From assembly GCF_900156105.1 (NCBI RefSeq), contig NZ_FTMS01000002.1, positions 124,001 through 188,000 of the forward strand: DNA of 64,000 nt, read 5' to 3'. Position 1 is the stretch's first letter, and the number at the start of each line of letters is the position of its first letter. Origin of the DNA: Alkalispirochaeta americana (GTDB lineage Bacteria; Spirochaetota; Spirochaetia; DSM-27196; Alkalispirochaetaceae). The notes beneath the pieces are model-generated. The model was not told the DNA's origin. It did not search any database and worked only from the letters and a program-made list of their open reading frames with translations. The translations under genes and the position numbers were made by a program. Of this stretch, positions 54,481-62,754 are shown piece by piece.

Positions 54481-56193
54481 TCAGTTGTCCTTTTTCTCTT
54501 TCAGCATGTCGCCAAGTGTCACCGTTGCGTTTTCGTCATCGTCGTGGATGTATTTCTCCAGCTCCTGACGCTGTTCCTGACGGTGCAGTTCCCGGATTGA
54601 GAGGGAGAGACGCTGCCGGGAGGGATTAACCTCTGTGACCACACAACGGACGCTATCGCCCACTTTGTAGTTTTCGGCGGCTTCCTCGTAGCTCAACTGT
54701 CGGGGATCGGCCACGTTCATCTTGTTGATCAGACCCTCGACACCACCCTGGACACGGACGAAAATTCCGAACTCGGTGATGTTTGTGATCTCTCCATCGA
54801 TGATGCTGCGTGGCGGAAAGGCCTCACGAAGCTGATTCCAGGGATCATCCTCAAGCTGTTTGAGACCAACCCGGATGTTCTGGTTTTCAGGATCCGAGAG
54901 GATCACCACCACTTCAAGCTCCTGGCCTTCCTGAATTGCTGCACCAGGATTTTTGTAGCGCTTTGTCCAGCTCAAGTCATCGACATGAAGAAACGCATCG
55001 ATACCGGGCTCCAGTTCAAGGAACGCTCCGGTGGCCGTGATCTTTTTCACCACCGAGGTGATGCGCATTCCCTCGGGATACCGGGCATCGATATCGTCCC
55101 AGGGATTTGCCAGAACCTGTTTGAGTCCCAGCGATACCCGTCCCGACTGAATGTCGTAATCGAGAATCTTGGTCTCTACTTCCTGGCCGGGCTGGAGGAT
55201 TTCCTTGGGGTGGTTGATTCGCTGAACCCAGGACATTTCGGAGATGTGGACGAGGCCTTCGATGCCCTCTTCCAACTCGATGAAGGCCCCGAAGTCCGTG
55301 AGTTTGGTGACGTTACCACTTACCACCTGATCGACCCAATAACGGTCCTCGAAGGTTTCCCAAGGATCGGGCGTCATATGCCGCAAACTCAGGTTGATCT
55401 TCCGCTCGTCGGGATCCATCTTGATGACTTTGAGCCGGATCGAGTCGCCCTTCTTGACATAATCCTTGGGCCGCGTCACGTGACCCCAGCTCATGTCGTT
55501 GATGTGCAACAAGCCGTCAAACCCGCCCAGATCGATAAAGGCACCGAAAGAGGTAAAGCTCTTGACGACACCCTCCACTTCGTCGCCGATTGTTACGGTT
55601 TCGAAGAAGTGGTTTCGATTCTTCTCTGTCTCCTGTTCAAGCCATGCTCTGCGGGAGAGGACGATGTTGACGCGGTTGTCGCTGTAGATCCGCTCTACGA
55701 AGAAATTGTCTTCAACGCCGACGTATTCTTCCGGATCGTCGACGCGCCGGATATCGATCTTGGAAATCGGGTTGAACCCTCGAACGTTCCCTTGAAGGCG
55801 AACCTCGAAGCCCCCCTTGATCGACCGAACAACTTTCCCTGAAACAGGAATTCGTTCCTCGAAGGCCTGTTTCAGATCTTTCCAGAACCGTTTTTCATCG
55901 GCTTTTCTCTTCGAAACCGCAACGCCACCGTTCCGGATGTCCTTCCGCAGAAGCACAACTTCCACCGTGCCGCCAACGTCGGGTACGGTCTCGAATTCCT
56001 CCATGGGGATGCGGCCTTCGGCCTTGTACCCGATGTCAACGAACACCTCGTCGCCACTGATCTGAATGACCGTGCCTTCGACGAGTTGCCCCTCTTCCAG
56101 CGCGTCCAGTGCATCCAGGAACTGCATTTGCATCTCTTGGGACTGGGCCTCCGCCGAAGAGGAGTCAGCGAATTGTGCTTCCTTATCTGCCAT
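54481..56193 (-). CDS. rpsA: 30S ribosomal protein S1
   Basis: 570 residues with six S1 RNA-binding repeats. Repeat 3 has EGVVKSFTSFGAFIDLGGFDGLLH and repeat 4 SGNVTKLTDFGAFIELEEGIEGLVH, the most canonical; repeat 1 (EGTVIQISGDEVFVDIGYK) and 2 are the ribosome-docking type. An acidic C-terminal tail follows repeat 6. S1 binds mRNA leaders and aids initiation. It starts 6 bases after cmk, the well-known cmk-rpsA pair. Confidence 0.97.
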   Translation of the reverse strand: MADKEAQFADSSSAEAQSQEMQMQFLDALDALEEGQLVEGTVIQISGDEVFVDIGYKAEGRIPMEEFETVPDVGGTVEVVLLRKDIRNGGVAVSKRKADEKRFWKDLKQAFEERIPVSGKVVRSIKGGFEVRLQGNVRGFNPISKIDIRRVDDPEEYVGVEDNFFVERIYSDNRVNIVLSRRAWLEQETEKNRNHFFETVTIGDEVEGVVKSFTSFGAFIDLGGFDGLLHINDMSWGHVTRPKDYVKKGDSIRLKVIKMDPDERKINLSLRHMTPDPWETFEDRYWVDQVVSGNVTKLTDFGAFIELEEGIEGLVHISEMSWVQRINHPKEILQPGQEVETKILDYDIQSGRVSLGLKQVLANPWDDIDARYPEGMRITSVVKKITATGAFLELEPGIDAFLHVDDLSWTKRYKNPGAAIQEGQELEVVVILSDPENQNIRVGLKQLEDDPWNQLREAFPPRSIIDGEITNITEFGIFVRVQGGVEGLINKMNVADPRQLSYEEAAENYKVGDSVRCVVTEVNPSRQRLSLSIRELHRQEQRQELEKYIHDDDENATVTLGDMLKEKKDN

Positions 56194-56199
56194 GATTGC

Positions 56200-56856
56200 C
56201 TAGTTACTCCTGCCGTGATTAGTTTTGTCGTAAATAATGGCAACAACTCTGTCACAAACTTGACGTAGGGTCAAGTGCGTGGTATCGAGGTAAACCGCAT
56301 CGGGCGCCTGCGCAAGCCGGCCGGTCTCTTTCGCCCGATCAATCGCATCTCGTTCCCGTATTGCCTTTTCAAGTTCTTCCAGGTCGCCCTGTCGACCGTT
56401 CTGTTCGTAGCGCCGCCGGGCGCGCTCTGCCGGATCGGCGTCGAGAAAAACCTTCACCTCGGCATCGGGGAACACCACGGTGCTCATGTCACGGCCCTCC
56501 ACGACCAGATCCCGCGTACCGGCGATCTCCTTAAGGCGCAGGTTTACCTCCTGGCGAACCGAGGGAAAGGCCGAGACGGGCGCAACAGCCTGATCGACCC
56601 GGGGAGTATGGAGCTCCTCATCCCGAAGGTGTCCGTCGAGGAGAAAGGCATCGCCTTCCAGAACAATGGAAATATTTCTGGCTACGGCAAGGACACTCTC
56701 CTCGTCGGACAGTTCGCACTGGAGCTCCTGGGCTTTCCAGGTGATCGCACGGTAGAACTTCCCCGAGTTAAGGTGAAAAAATCCCGCCGACCGGGCGACC
56801 ATTTGGCTGACGCTGCTTTTACCCGTCCCGGCGGGGCCATCAATCGCGACTACCAT
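56200..56856 (-). CDS. cmk: Cytidylate kinase
   Basis: Phosphorylates CMP and dCMP. 218 residues from the ATG giving MVVAIDGPAGTGKSSVSQ, with AGAAAGG nine bases upstream; the frame is open to 56991 inside the pseudouridine synthase gene but not needed. Motifs are GPAGTGKSS (P-loop), FFHLNSGKFYRAITW, EGRDMSTVVFPDAEVKVFLDA and ERARRRYEQN, then DAVYLDTT. Its start overlaps the end of the upstream gene by 17 bases. Confidence 0.95.
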   Translation of the reverse strand: MVVAIDGPAGTGKSSVSQMVARSAGFFHLNSGKFYRAITWKAQELQCELSDEESVLAVARNISIVLEGDAFLLDGHLRDEELHTPRVDQAVAPVSAFPSVRQEVNLRLKEIAGTRDLVVEGRDMSTVVFPDAEVKVFLDADPAERARRRYEQNGRQGDLEELEKAIRERDAIDRAKETGRLAQAPDAVYLDTTHLTLRQVCDRVVAIIYDKTNHGRSN

Positions 56857-57778
56857 GGGAAGCATCCTTTCTGCGGTATCTGGTTTTTCCGCCTTGGGAA
56901 GGAGTGCCCGTACGGGACGACTTTCTGCCGGACGAACGGGGTGCAGACCCGGGCGATGAGGATTTGTGAACGATCTTTTTTCTCCGCACAATTACTTGTC
57001 GGGCGGTTTTCATTCGTGATGGTTTCTCTGGAGAGAGATGCTTCTCCTGAGGCTTCGGTTTCTGCCGCTGGGCCTTCCTGTTCGCAAGAACCTGAAGACG
57101 CCGGACTTCCTCGTCGGTCAGGGGACGAGCTTCTCCCTCAGGAAGCGAGCCCAGGGATACCGAGCAGTAGCGAACCCGGTAAATCCGGTGGACTTTTATA
57201 CGAAAATGCGCAAAAACCCGGCGAATTTCCCGGTTTTTTCCTTCCTGGAGAATGACCGAGACCCGACGCGCGGCATGGCGGCGATATTCCCGGCACCGGT
57301 ACCGGATCCCCTCGACCACCACTCCCCGGGTGAACTGTTCCAGCATCTCGTCGGGCACGGGAGCAGCAGTCTCGACGGTGTAGACCCGGTCGATCCCTGC
57401 CTCGGGGCGCATGAGGCGCTGGGCCAGATCTCCGTCGTTTGTAAACAAAAGTAGACCACTTGAGAGAAAATCCAGCCTGCCGATCGAGAAGAGATGCCCT
57501 GAATAGAGAGGGCGTACATAATCAATCGCCAGAGGCCGGCCTTGTGGATCGGCTTCGCTTGAAAGAACCCTCACGGGTTTGTTCAAGGCGTAGACAATGG
57601 TCTGTTTATCGGGATAGACGATCTTTCCGTCCACGCGCACCACTGAATCAGACCCCACCCGACAGGAGAGATCTGTTGTCGTTTCGCCATCCACCTGAAC
57701 CCTGCCTGCGCGAATCAGGTCTTCGCAGGAACGCCTTGAACCCTGGTTTGCCAGAGCGAGATATCTATTGATCCGCAT
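56840..57778 (-). CDS. rRNA pseudouridine synthase (RluB/RluE/RsuA family) with basic tail
   Basis: 312 residues. An S4 RNA-binding domain (RINRYLALANQGSRRSCEDL..) precedes the catalytic domain with GRLDFLSSGLLLFTNDGDLA (catalytic Asp) and EGKNREIRRVFAHF. Target uridine cannot be told. The start at 57778 fits homologues; an earlier ATG at 57823 overlaps scpB. From about residue 215 the protein carries an extra ~95-residue Lys/Arg/Ser-rich tail that runs into the cmk start. It belongs to the scpA-scpB-rlu-cmk-rpsA order common in bacteria. Confidence 0.92.
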   Translation of the reverse strand: MRINRYLALANQGSRRSCEDLIRAGRVQVDGETTTDLSCRVGSDSVVRVDGKIVYPDKQTIVYALNKPVRVLSSEADPQGRPLAIDYVRPLYSGHLFSIGRLDFLSSGLLLFTNDGDLAQRLMRPEAGIDRVYTVETAAPVPDEMLEQFTRGVVVEGIRYRCREYRRHAARRVSVILQEGKNREIRRVFAHFRIKVHRIYRVRYCSVSLGSLPEGEARPLTDEEVRRLQVLANRKAQRQKPKPQEKHLSPEKPSRMKTARQVIVRRKKIVHKSSSPGSAPRSSGRKSSRTGTPSQGGKTRYRRKDASHGSRD

Positions 57779-57815
57779 CGCCTCTATTGTGAGACGCCGT
57801 GTGTTGTGTCCTGCC

Positions 57816-58355
57816 TTATCCATTGAGACTAAATCGCTCCTGTTCGATCTCATCGAGCCGCGGGAGATCCGCGATACTCTCTAAATTAAAATGCTGTAAA
57901 AAATGTCGTGTCGTGCCGTACTGGGCAGGACGTCCCGGAGCATCCTTTCGCCCCGTTTCCTTGATAAGGCCGCGATCGAGAAGCTGCCGGATCATTGTGT
58001 CGGCAGCCACTCCTCGCAGCGTTTCTATTTCTCCCCGGGTAATCGGCTGGGAATAAGCAATTATCGAAAGCGTTTCCATGGCTGCCCGGGAGAGCCGATT
58101 TTCCCGCTTTTTCCCGAAGCGTTCACGCAATCGGGGCCATAATTCCCGCTTTGGCACCAATTGGAGCGCTCCATCAATGGAAATCAACTCCATGCCTCGA
58201 TCATCGGCGGTGTAATCCTCGCGAATCATTTCCACCACCTGCTCCACCTGTTCACGGGAAAGCCCTGAAATTTTCACGATCGTTTTCACATCGATCGGAT
58301 CTCCCTCAAGGAATAATATTGCTTCGATAAGGGCTTTTTCAGATTCCATATCCAC
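57816..58355 (-). CDS. scpB: Segregation and condensation protein B
   Basis: 179 residues, two winged-helix domains. EKALIEAILFLEGDPIDVKTI at the start and LSRAAMETLSIIAYSQPITRGEIETLRG with TRHFLQHFNLESIADLP near the end are typical. With ScpA and SMC it organises the chromosome. It follows scpA by 27 bases. Confidence 0.95.
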   Translation of the reverse strand: MDMESEKALIEAILFLEGDPIDVKTIVKISGLSREQVEQVVEMIREDYTADDRGMELISIDGALQLVPKRELWPRLRERFGKKRENRLSRAAMETLSIIAYSQPITRGEIETLRGVAADTMIRQLLDRGLIKETGRKDAPGRPAQYGTTRHFLQHFNLESIADLPRLDEIEQERFSLNG

Positions 58356-58382
58356 ACTACACCTCAGAACCAGATCTCGGAC

Positions 58383-59177
58383 CTAACCATCAGGATGTTC
58401 ATCTTCCCAATCGCTTTCCGCTTCGAGGGAAGAATCCTGGAGTGGCACCCCCGCGACTATTTTAATGTCGCCGAACATTTTATTTTGCAAGATCCTGATC
58501 GTTCGTTGTCGGGCTGATTCCAGGATCGCAATAAAAGCACAAACCATATCCATTACGGAGTTCGTCGTTCCGATCAGATCGGTAAAGGAAAACTCGCCCC
58601 GCCTCTCGAGGAGCTCGTCGATCAAGGTCAGCTTTTCGTTCACCGTTACTTCCTCGTGAAGGCTCACAAGGTGATCGGCGCTCAGGTTGTTCATAAGTTT
58701 GGAAAAGGTTTTAAGCAGATCCCATACGTCAAGCTGCTCCCAGAGGGGCTCATCTTCTCCAAAGGGAAGAGTGTTTTGGGAGCTTTTCCTCTCCAGAGTG
58801 TATTCCAGTTCTTCTTCCCGATCTCCCATGAGATCGCTCAGCTTCCGGAAGCGCTGGTACTCGATCAGTTTGGCCACCAGTTCCTGGCGGGGATCCTCCA
58901 TCTCTTCGTCATCCGATGTCTCCGAGACCGGTAGAAGCATGCGCGATTTTATGTACAACAAGGTTGCTGCCATCACATAAAAATCTGTCGCATTCTCCAG
59001 ATCAACCCGAGTTGCATACTTCAGGTACTCCAGATACTGCTCGGTGATCCGCGAAATCGGGATATCGTAAATGTTTACCTCGTTTTTTCGTATCAGAAAT
59101 ATGAGGAGGTCCAACGGGCCCTCGAACTGATCCAGCTGAACAGTGTGGGCCGTGGTTTGCGACTCGTCTTGATCCAT
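58383..59177 (-). CDS. scpA: Segregation and condensation protein A
   Basis: 264 residues, kleisin bridging SMC heads. FEGPLDLLIFLIRKNEVNIYDIPIS near the N-terminus is the family signature, followed by DFYVMAATLLYIKSRMLLP. The C-terminal winged helix includes RQRTIRILQNKMFGDI. The start at 59177 (MDQDESQTT) lies 9 bases after a TATACT box and no SD is present; an in-frame ATG at 59237 is upstream of that box. Confidence 0.94.
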   Translation of the reverse strand: MDQDESQTTAHTVQLDQFEGPLDLLIFLIRKNEVNIYDIPISRITEQYLEYLKYATRVDLENATDFYVMAATLLYIKSRMLLPVSETSDDEEMEDPRQELVAKLIEYQRFRKLSDLMGDREEELEYTLERKSSQNTLPFGEDEPLWEQLDVWDLLKTFSKLMNNLSADHLVSLHEEVTVNEKLTLIDELLERRGEFSFTDLIGTTNSVMDMVCAFIAILESARQRTIRILQNKMFGDIKIVAGVPLQDSSLEAESDWEDEHPDG

Positions 59178-59186
59178 GGATGACCC

Positions 59187-59215
59187 AGTATACGGCCCTC
59201 TCTCGAGAGGGTCCA
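59187..59215 (-). promoter_or_regulatory. scpA promoter with inverted repeat in the spacer, start codon 9 bases after -10
   Basis: Minus strand TGGACC (59210-59215), 17 bases, TATACT (59187-59192), nine bases to the ATG. The spacer is filled by CCCTCT-CTCG-AGAGGG (59196-59211), a perfect six-base inverted repeat. Confidence 0.55.
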
Positions 59216-59278
59216 GACCTTTGTTGAGGTTATTCATGCGAGAGAAAGAATTTTCCTGAAATCTGCCGCGAATCACCC

Positions 59279-59301
59279 CCTCGCCATGCAATATGGCGAG
59301 G
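59279..59301 (-). terminator. Strong hairpin between folK and scpA
   Basis: CCTCGCCAT and ATGGCGAGG pair perfectly (nine bases) around GCAAT, 18 bases after the folK stop. No T run follows on the minus strand, so termination would need Rho or be partial. Confidence 0.55.
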
Positions 59302-59318
59302 CCTCTTTGTTCAGCTGT

Positions 59319-59828
59319 TCAGCTTGCCTTGGGAAGATAGGAAGCCCAGGGGGCGCCGTTCCGAGGATCTCGGGCGCGAGGAGCCACTTCCCGAAGCGGT
59401 TCAAGGACAAAGCGTCGCTCATGCATACGCGGGTGTGGCACCTGGAGATCGGCGGATGAAATGGTGTAGTCGCCAAAGGTAAGAATGTCCAGATCGAGAG
59501 AGCGCGGCCCGAAACGCTGCACCCCGATCCGACACCGGCCCGCCTGTTTTTCCAGGTCGCGGAGGGTGTAAAGCAACCCGTGGGGACCAATTCTGCTGAC
59601 CCCCCGAAGAACCTGATTGAAATAATGAGGCTGGTCGCTGTAATGGAGCGGAGCGGTATAATGGACCGATGAGCAGGAGACCTCCCTGAGGAGACCGGTC
59701 AGCTTGGACACGGCCCAAGCCAGCGTTTCTTCGGGCCCTCCCCACGGACCCGGCGTGTTTGCTCCCAATCCCAAAAGGACAAGCCACCCCGTTACCCTGG
59801 AATCATCTCTGGAATCAGAACAGTTCAT
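59319..59828 (-). CDS. folK: HPPK, 6-hydroxymethyl-dihydropterin pyrophosphokinase
   Basis: Transfers pyrophosphate from ATP to hydroxymethyl-dihydropterin in folate synthesis. 169 residues. Motifs are [12 protein letters not shown] (family start LGSN-like), [31 protein letters not shown] (metal Asp pair) and [15 protein letters not shown]. The ATG at 59828 overlaps the recA end by 14 bases; the frame is open further but into recA. With folD and folE2, three folate genes lie in the window. Confidence 0.94.
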   Translation of the reverse strand: MNCSDSRDDSRVTGWLVLLGLGANTPGPWGGPEETLAWAVSKLTGLLREVSCSSVHYTAPLHYSDQPHYFNQVLRGVSRIGPHGLLYTLRDLEKQAGRCRIGVQRFGPRSLDLDILTFGDYTISSADLQVPHPRMHERRFVLEPLREVAPRARDPRNGAPWASYLPKAS

Positions 59829-60972
59829 CCGAAGAATCGTCCGTTTTTGCTGCGCTTTTCCTGCTTTTGGTCGCAGGTTTTTCCTGTGGCGGGGCTTCGG
59901 CAACTACAGAGCCATCCTCCTGCGAGGAAAGGGCTGAATCGGTCTCGGTCGAGGCCGAGGTATCTGGAAACATGATGGACCGCAGTTGTTTCTCGAGCCC
60001 TTCAGCAATATCGGGGTTGTCATCGAGAAACTGTTTTGCATTCTCCCGACCCTGGCCGATCCGGTCGTCTCCATAGGAATACCAGGATCCACTCTTCTGG
60101 ACCAGATCATATTTCAGGGCCGCGTCGAGAAGGCTCGCCGTTGCAGAGATGCCTTTCCCGAAGATTATCTCCATTTCCACCTTCCGGAAAGGCGGCGCCA
60201 CTTTATTCTTTACCACCTTTACGCGAACCCGGTTTCCAATGGCATCATCGGATCCCTTGCTGATTGTCTCGATTCTGCGGACCTCCAGGCGAAGGGAGCT
60301 GTAAAACTTCAGGGCGTTGCCACCGGTAGTGGTTTCTGGGTTTCCGAACATAACGCCGATCTTCATCCGTATCTGGTTGATAAAGATAAGCACCGTTGAG
60401 GATTTGGAGATGATCCCTGTGAGCTTGCGCAAGGCCTGACTCATGAGGCGCGCCTGAAGTCCCACATGGCTGTCCCCCATGTCTCCTTCGATCTCGGCTT
60501 TGGGCGTGAGAGCTGCCACCGAATCGACCACAATGATATCAACAGCCTTGCTACGGACCAGAGCCTCGGCTATTTCCAGAGCCTGTTCGCCGTTATCGGG
60601 CTGGGAAACCCACAGTGACTCTGTGTCGACGCCCAGGTTCTTTGCATAGATTGGGTCCAGGGCGTGTTCTGCGTCAATGAAGGCGGCAACCCCACCCTTT
60701 TTCTGGGCTTCGGCGATTGCGTGCAAGGCCAGGGTGGTCTTGCCCGATGACTCCGGACCATAGATCTCAAGAATTCTTCCGCGGGGATACCCGCCCAGAC
60801 CAAGGGCCTCGTCAAGAATGATGGATCCACTGGGAATTGTTGCTATTCCTGCGGGTGTCCTGTTCTCTCCCAGCTTCATGATCGATCCTTTTCCGAATTG
60901 TTTCTCGATCTGTAGCCGGGCCGCCTCAATTGCAGTGGTTTTTTCCGAATCGGTTGGTTTCTGTGCAGCCAT
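59815..60972 (-). CDS. recA: Recombinase A
   Basis: 385 residues. DNA strand exchange and SOS coprotease. Walker A is GPESSGKTT, Walker B region [17 protein letters not shown]1 and L2 loops include [19 protein letters not shown] and [25 protein letters not shown]. The C-terminal tail is acidic/Ser-rich, ending SDELF. GAGGAAGAT precedes the ATG. A separate promoter lies about 60 bases upstream. Confidence 0.98.
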   Translation of the reverse strand: MAAQKPTDSEKTTAIEAARLQIEKQFGKGSIMKLGENRTPAGIATIPSGSIILDEALGLGGYPRGRILEIYGPESSGKTTLALHAIAEAQKKGGVAAFIDAEHALDPIYAKNLGVDTESLWVSQPDNGEQALEIAEALVRSKAVDIIVVDSVAALTPKAEIEGDMGDSHVGLQARLMSQALRKLTGIISKSSTVLIFINQIRMKIGVMFGNPETTTGGNALKFYSSLRLEVRRIETISKGSDDAIGNRVRVKVVKNKVAPPFRKVEMEIIFGKGISATASLLDAALKYDLVQKSGSWYSYGDDRIGQGRENAKQFLDDNPDIAEGLEKQLRSIMFPDTSASTETDSALSSQEDGSVVAEAPPQEKPATKSRKSAAKTDDSSDELF

Positions 60973-61033
60973 ATCTTCCTCGTTTCGCGTGCTCCTGAGA
61001 GCTGATTATCTATATATGAGTACCGTCCCGAGG

Positions 61034-61062
61034 AGTATATCGCTTTTTTCGCAGCGATGAAA
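61034..61062 (-). promoter_or_regulatory. recA promoter
   Basis: Minus strand TTTCAT (61057-61062), 17 bases, TATACT (61034-61039), giving a leader of about 55 bases with SD. No clear LexA box is recognised. Confidence 0.5.
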
Positions 61063-61073
61063 GCAAGAACGTT

Positions 61074-61102
61074 TTGACCTTCCCCGATGAAACGTAGTAT
61101 AC
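61074..61102 (+). promoter_or_regulatory. prs promoter, start codon 7 bases after -10
   Basis: TTGACC (61074-61079), 17 bases, GTATAC (61097-61102), seven bases to the ATG at 61110. No SD. Confidence 0.55.
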
Positions 61103-61109
61103 CTAAGCA

Positions 61110-62213
61110 ATGCGGGGAGAACTTGTCATTTTCGCGACGCGTAGTATGGAAGATTACGCTGACCGGGTTGCTTACGAGATGCAAACGTTTCCGGACTTCT
61201 ACGGAAAAGGATACAGTAAGAGAGTCCGAGGTGAGCTTCGGACGATCACGTTTGCTGACGGAGAGATGGAGGTAGAGGTACATACCTCTATTCGCGGAAA
61301 GGATGTGGTGCTCTTTGCCTCGGCAGGGCGAAATTCCGGTGGCTATTCAGTTGAACAGAACAAGATGGAGATGTACCACGCCATCGACGCGATTCGCCGG
61401 GCTCAGCCCAGCAGAATCACCCTCTTTGAACCCTTCTGCACCAGCTCCCGCTCCGACCGGACTACCCGGAGGAACAGTGTTGGCTTCTGGATACACTACA
61501 AGACGCTGGCCAGCCTTGGGGTGGATCATATCATCACCTACCAGCTCCACTCGGATAAATCAAAAACCGTGGTGGATCCCTGCATCTGCGCGATTGACGA
61601 CGTTCCCGGCAGCCCTCTCCTGAAAGAGTATATCACCGATAACTATATTCGGAAGATGGATGTCCTTAACGGAACGGTCAAGGATGACTGGCTTTTTTGC
61701 TCTGTCGATGCGGGTGGCGAGAGCGTGGCGCGCAAGTTTGCCCGGGCCTTTGGAACGCGTCTGATGATAGCCCACAAGCAGAGGAACTACGACAAGACCA
61801 ACAGCGTTGAATCGATCAACATCCTCACCGATACCCCCATTGAGGGGAAAGAGGTCTGGATTGTGGATGATATGATCGATACCGGCGGAAGTATTTTCAA
61901 CCTGGTGCAGGAACTGAAGCACCGGGGCGTACAAACTGTCAATATTGCCGTGGTCCACCCGGTATTTTCGGATCCCGCCACAGAGCGGCTCCAGGATTTG
62001 CATGATCGAGGCATGCTGGATCGAGTGGTTGTCACCGATTCTGTTGATGTGCCTGTCGAGATGCAGGGAGCGATGCCCTTTCTTGAAGTGGTTTCATCGG
62101 CGCGTTTGAGTGCAGAAATCATCATGCATCTTCACGAAGAGCAATCACTTTCTCCCTTTTTCGATACCTTTGATCCCAGACACTACCTCTCGAACCTGAA
62201 GCTTTTTCTCTAG
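61110..62213 (+). CDS. prs: Ribose-phosphate pyrophosphokinase, divergent form
   Basis: Makes PRPP from ribose 5-phosphate and ATP for purine, pyrimidine and cofactor synthesis. 367 residues, about 50 more than usual. The PRPP-binding loop VWIVDDMIDTGGSIFNL and FADGEMEVEVHTSIRGKDV are clear. The flexible ATP loop reads RSDRTTRRN where most have RQDRK, and the Mg-binding HADQ-like segment reads LHSDKSKTVVDP. An extra C-terminal stretch (EEQSLSPFFDTFDPRHYLS) is present. It probably works as PRPP synthetase; a phosphate-insensitive variant is possible. Confidence 0.88.
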   Translation: MRGELVIFATRSMEDYADRVAYEMQTFPDFYGKGYSKRVRGELRTITFADGEMEVEVHTSIRGKDVVLFASAGRNSGGYSVEQNKMEMYHAIDAIRRAQPSRITLFEPFCTSSRSDRTTRRNSVGFWIHYKTLASLGVDHIITYQLHSDKSKTVVDPCICAIDDVPGSPLLKEYITDNYIRKMDVLNGTVKDDWLFCSVDAGGESVARKFARAFGTRLMIAHKQRNYDKTNSVESINILTDTPIEGKEVWIVDDMIDTGGSIFNLVQELKHRGVQTVNIAVVHPVFSDPATERLQDLHDRGMLDRVVVTDSVDVPVEMQGAMPFLEVVSSARLSAEIIMHLHEEQSLSPFFDTFDPRHYLSNLKLFL

Positions 62214-62301
62214 GTCCTCCCGGAGATTGTTCCTGTCTTGAAGTAACGGGGCGTCGAGATACCCGGCGGTGTGCGATTACCCTTCGTGGAAGACGGCGTG
62301 A

Positions 62302-62754
62302 TCAGGCAGAGAACTTCTCGGCGCTGTCGATCATGATCGTCACGGGGCCATCGTTGACAAGCTCCACCTCCATGACTTGACCAAAGGCCCCTGTTTCAAC
62401 GGGAACGAACCGGGAAAGCTGGCTTCTAATCTCCTGATAGAGAGTTTCTGCCCGGATCGGCTCAGCTGCCTCGTGAAATCCTGGCCGCCGCCCTTTCTTG
62501 ATTGATCCGTACAGCGTAAATTGGGAAACCAGCAGAATAGATCCTCCCACGTCAAGAACAGAGCGGTTCATCTTTCCCTGGTCATCATCGAAGATTCGAA
62601 GGTGCAGAATTTTTTCTGCCGTGTAGCGAAGTTCTTGATCCGTATCGGACGAGGCGACACCCAACAGAACCAGCAAACCCTGGTTTATTTCTCCTGTGAC
62701 GATCCCGCCGGAAGATACCGAGGCCCGAGAGACCCGTTGAAGCAAGGCCCGCAT
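62302..62754 (-). CDS. dtd: D-aminoacyl-tRNA deacylase
   Basis: Removes D-amino acids wrongly loaded on tRNA. 150 residues, the family length. Starts MRALLQRVSRASVSSGG, with GSILLVSQFTLYGSIKKGRRPGF (Ser-Gln-Phe-Thr active site), and ELVNDGPVTIMIDS (the cis-Gly-Pro motif is NDGPVT). It overlaps the upstream gene at its start (TGATG). Confidence 0.97.
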   Translation of the reverse strand: MRALLQRVSRASVSSGGIVTGEINQGLLVLLGVASSDTDQELRYTAEKILHLRIFDDDQGKMNRSVLDVGGSILLVSQFTLYGSIKKGRRPGFHEAAEPIRAETLYQEIRSQLSRFVPVETGAFGQVMEVELVNDGPVTIMIDSAEKFSA

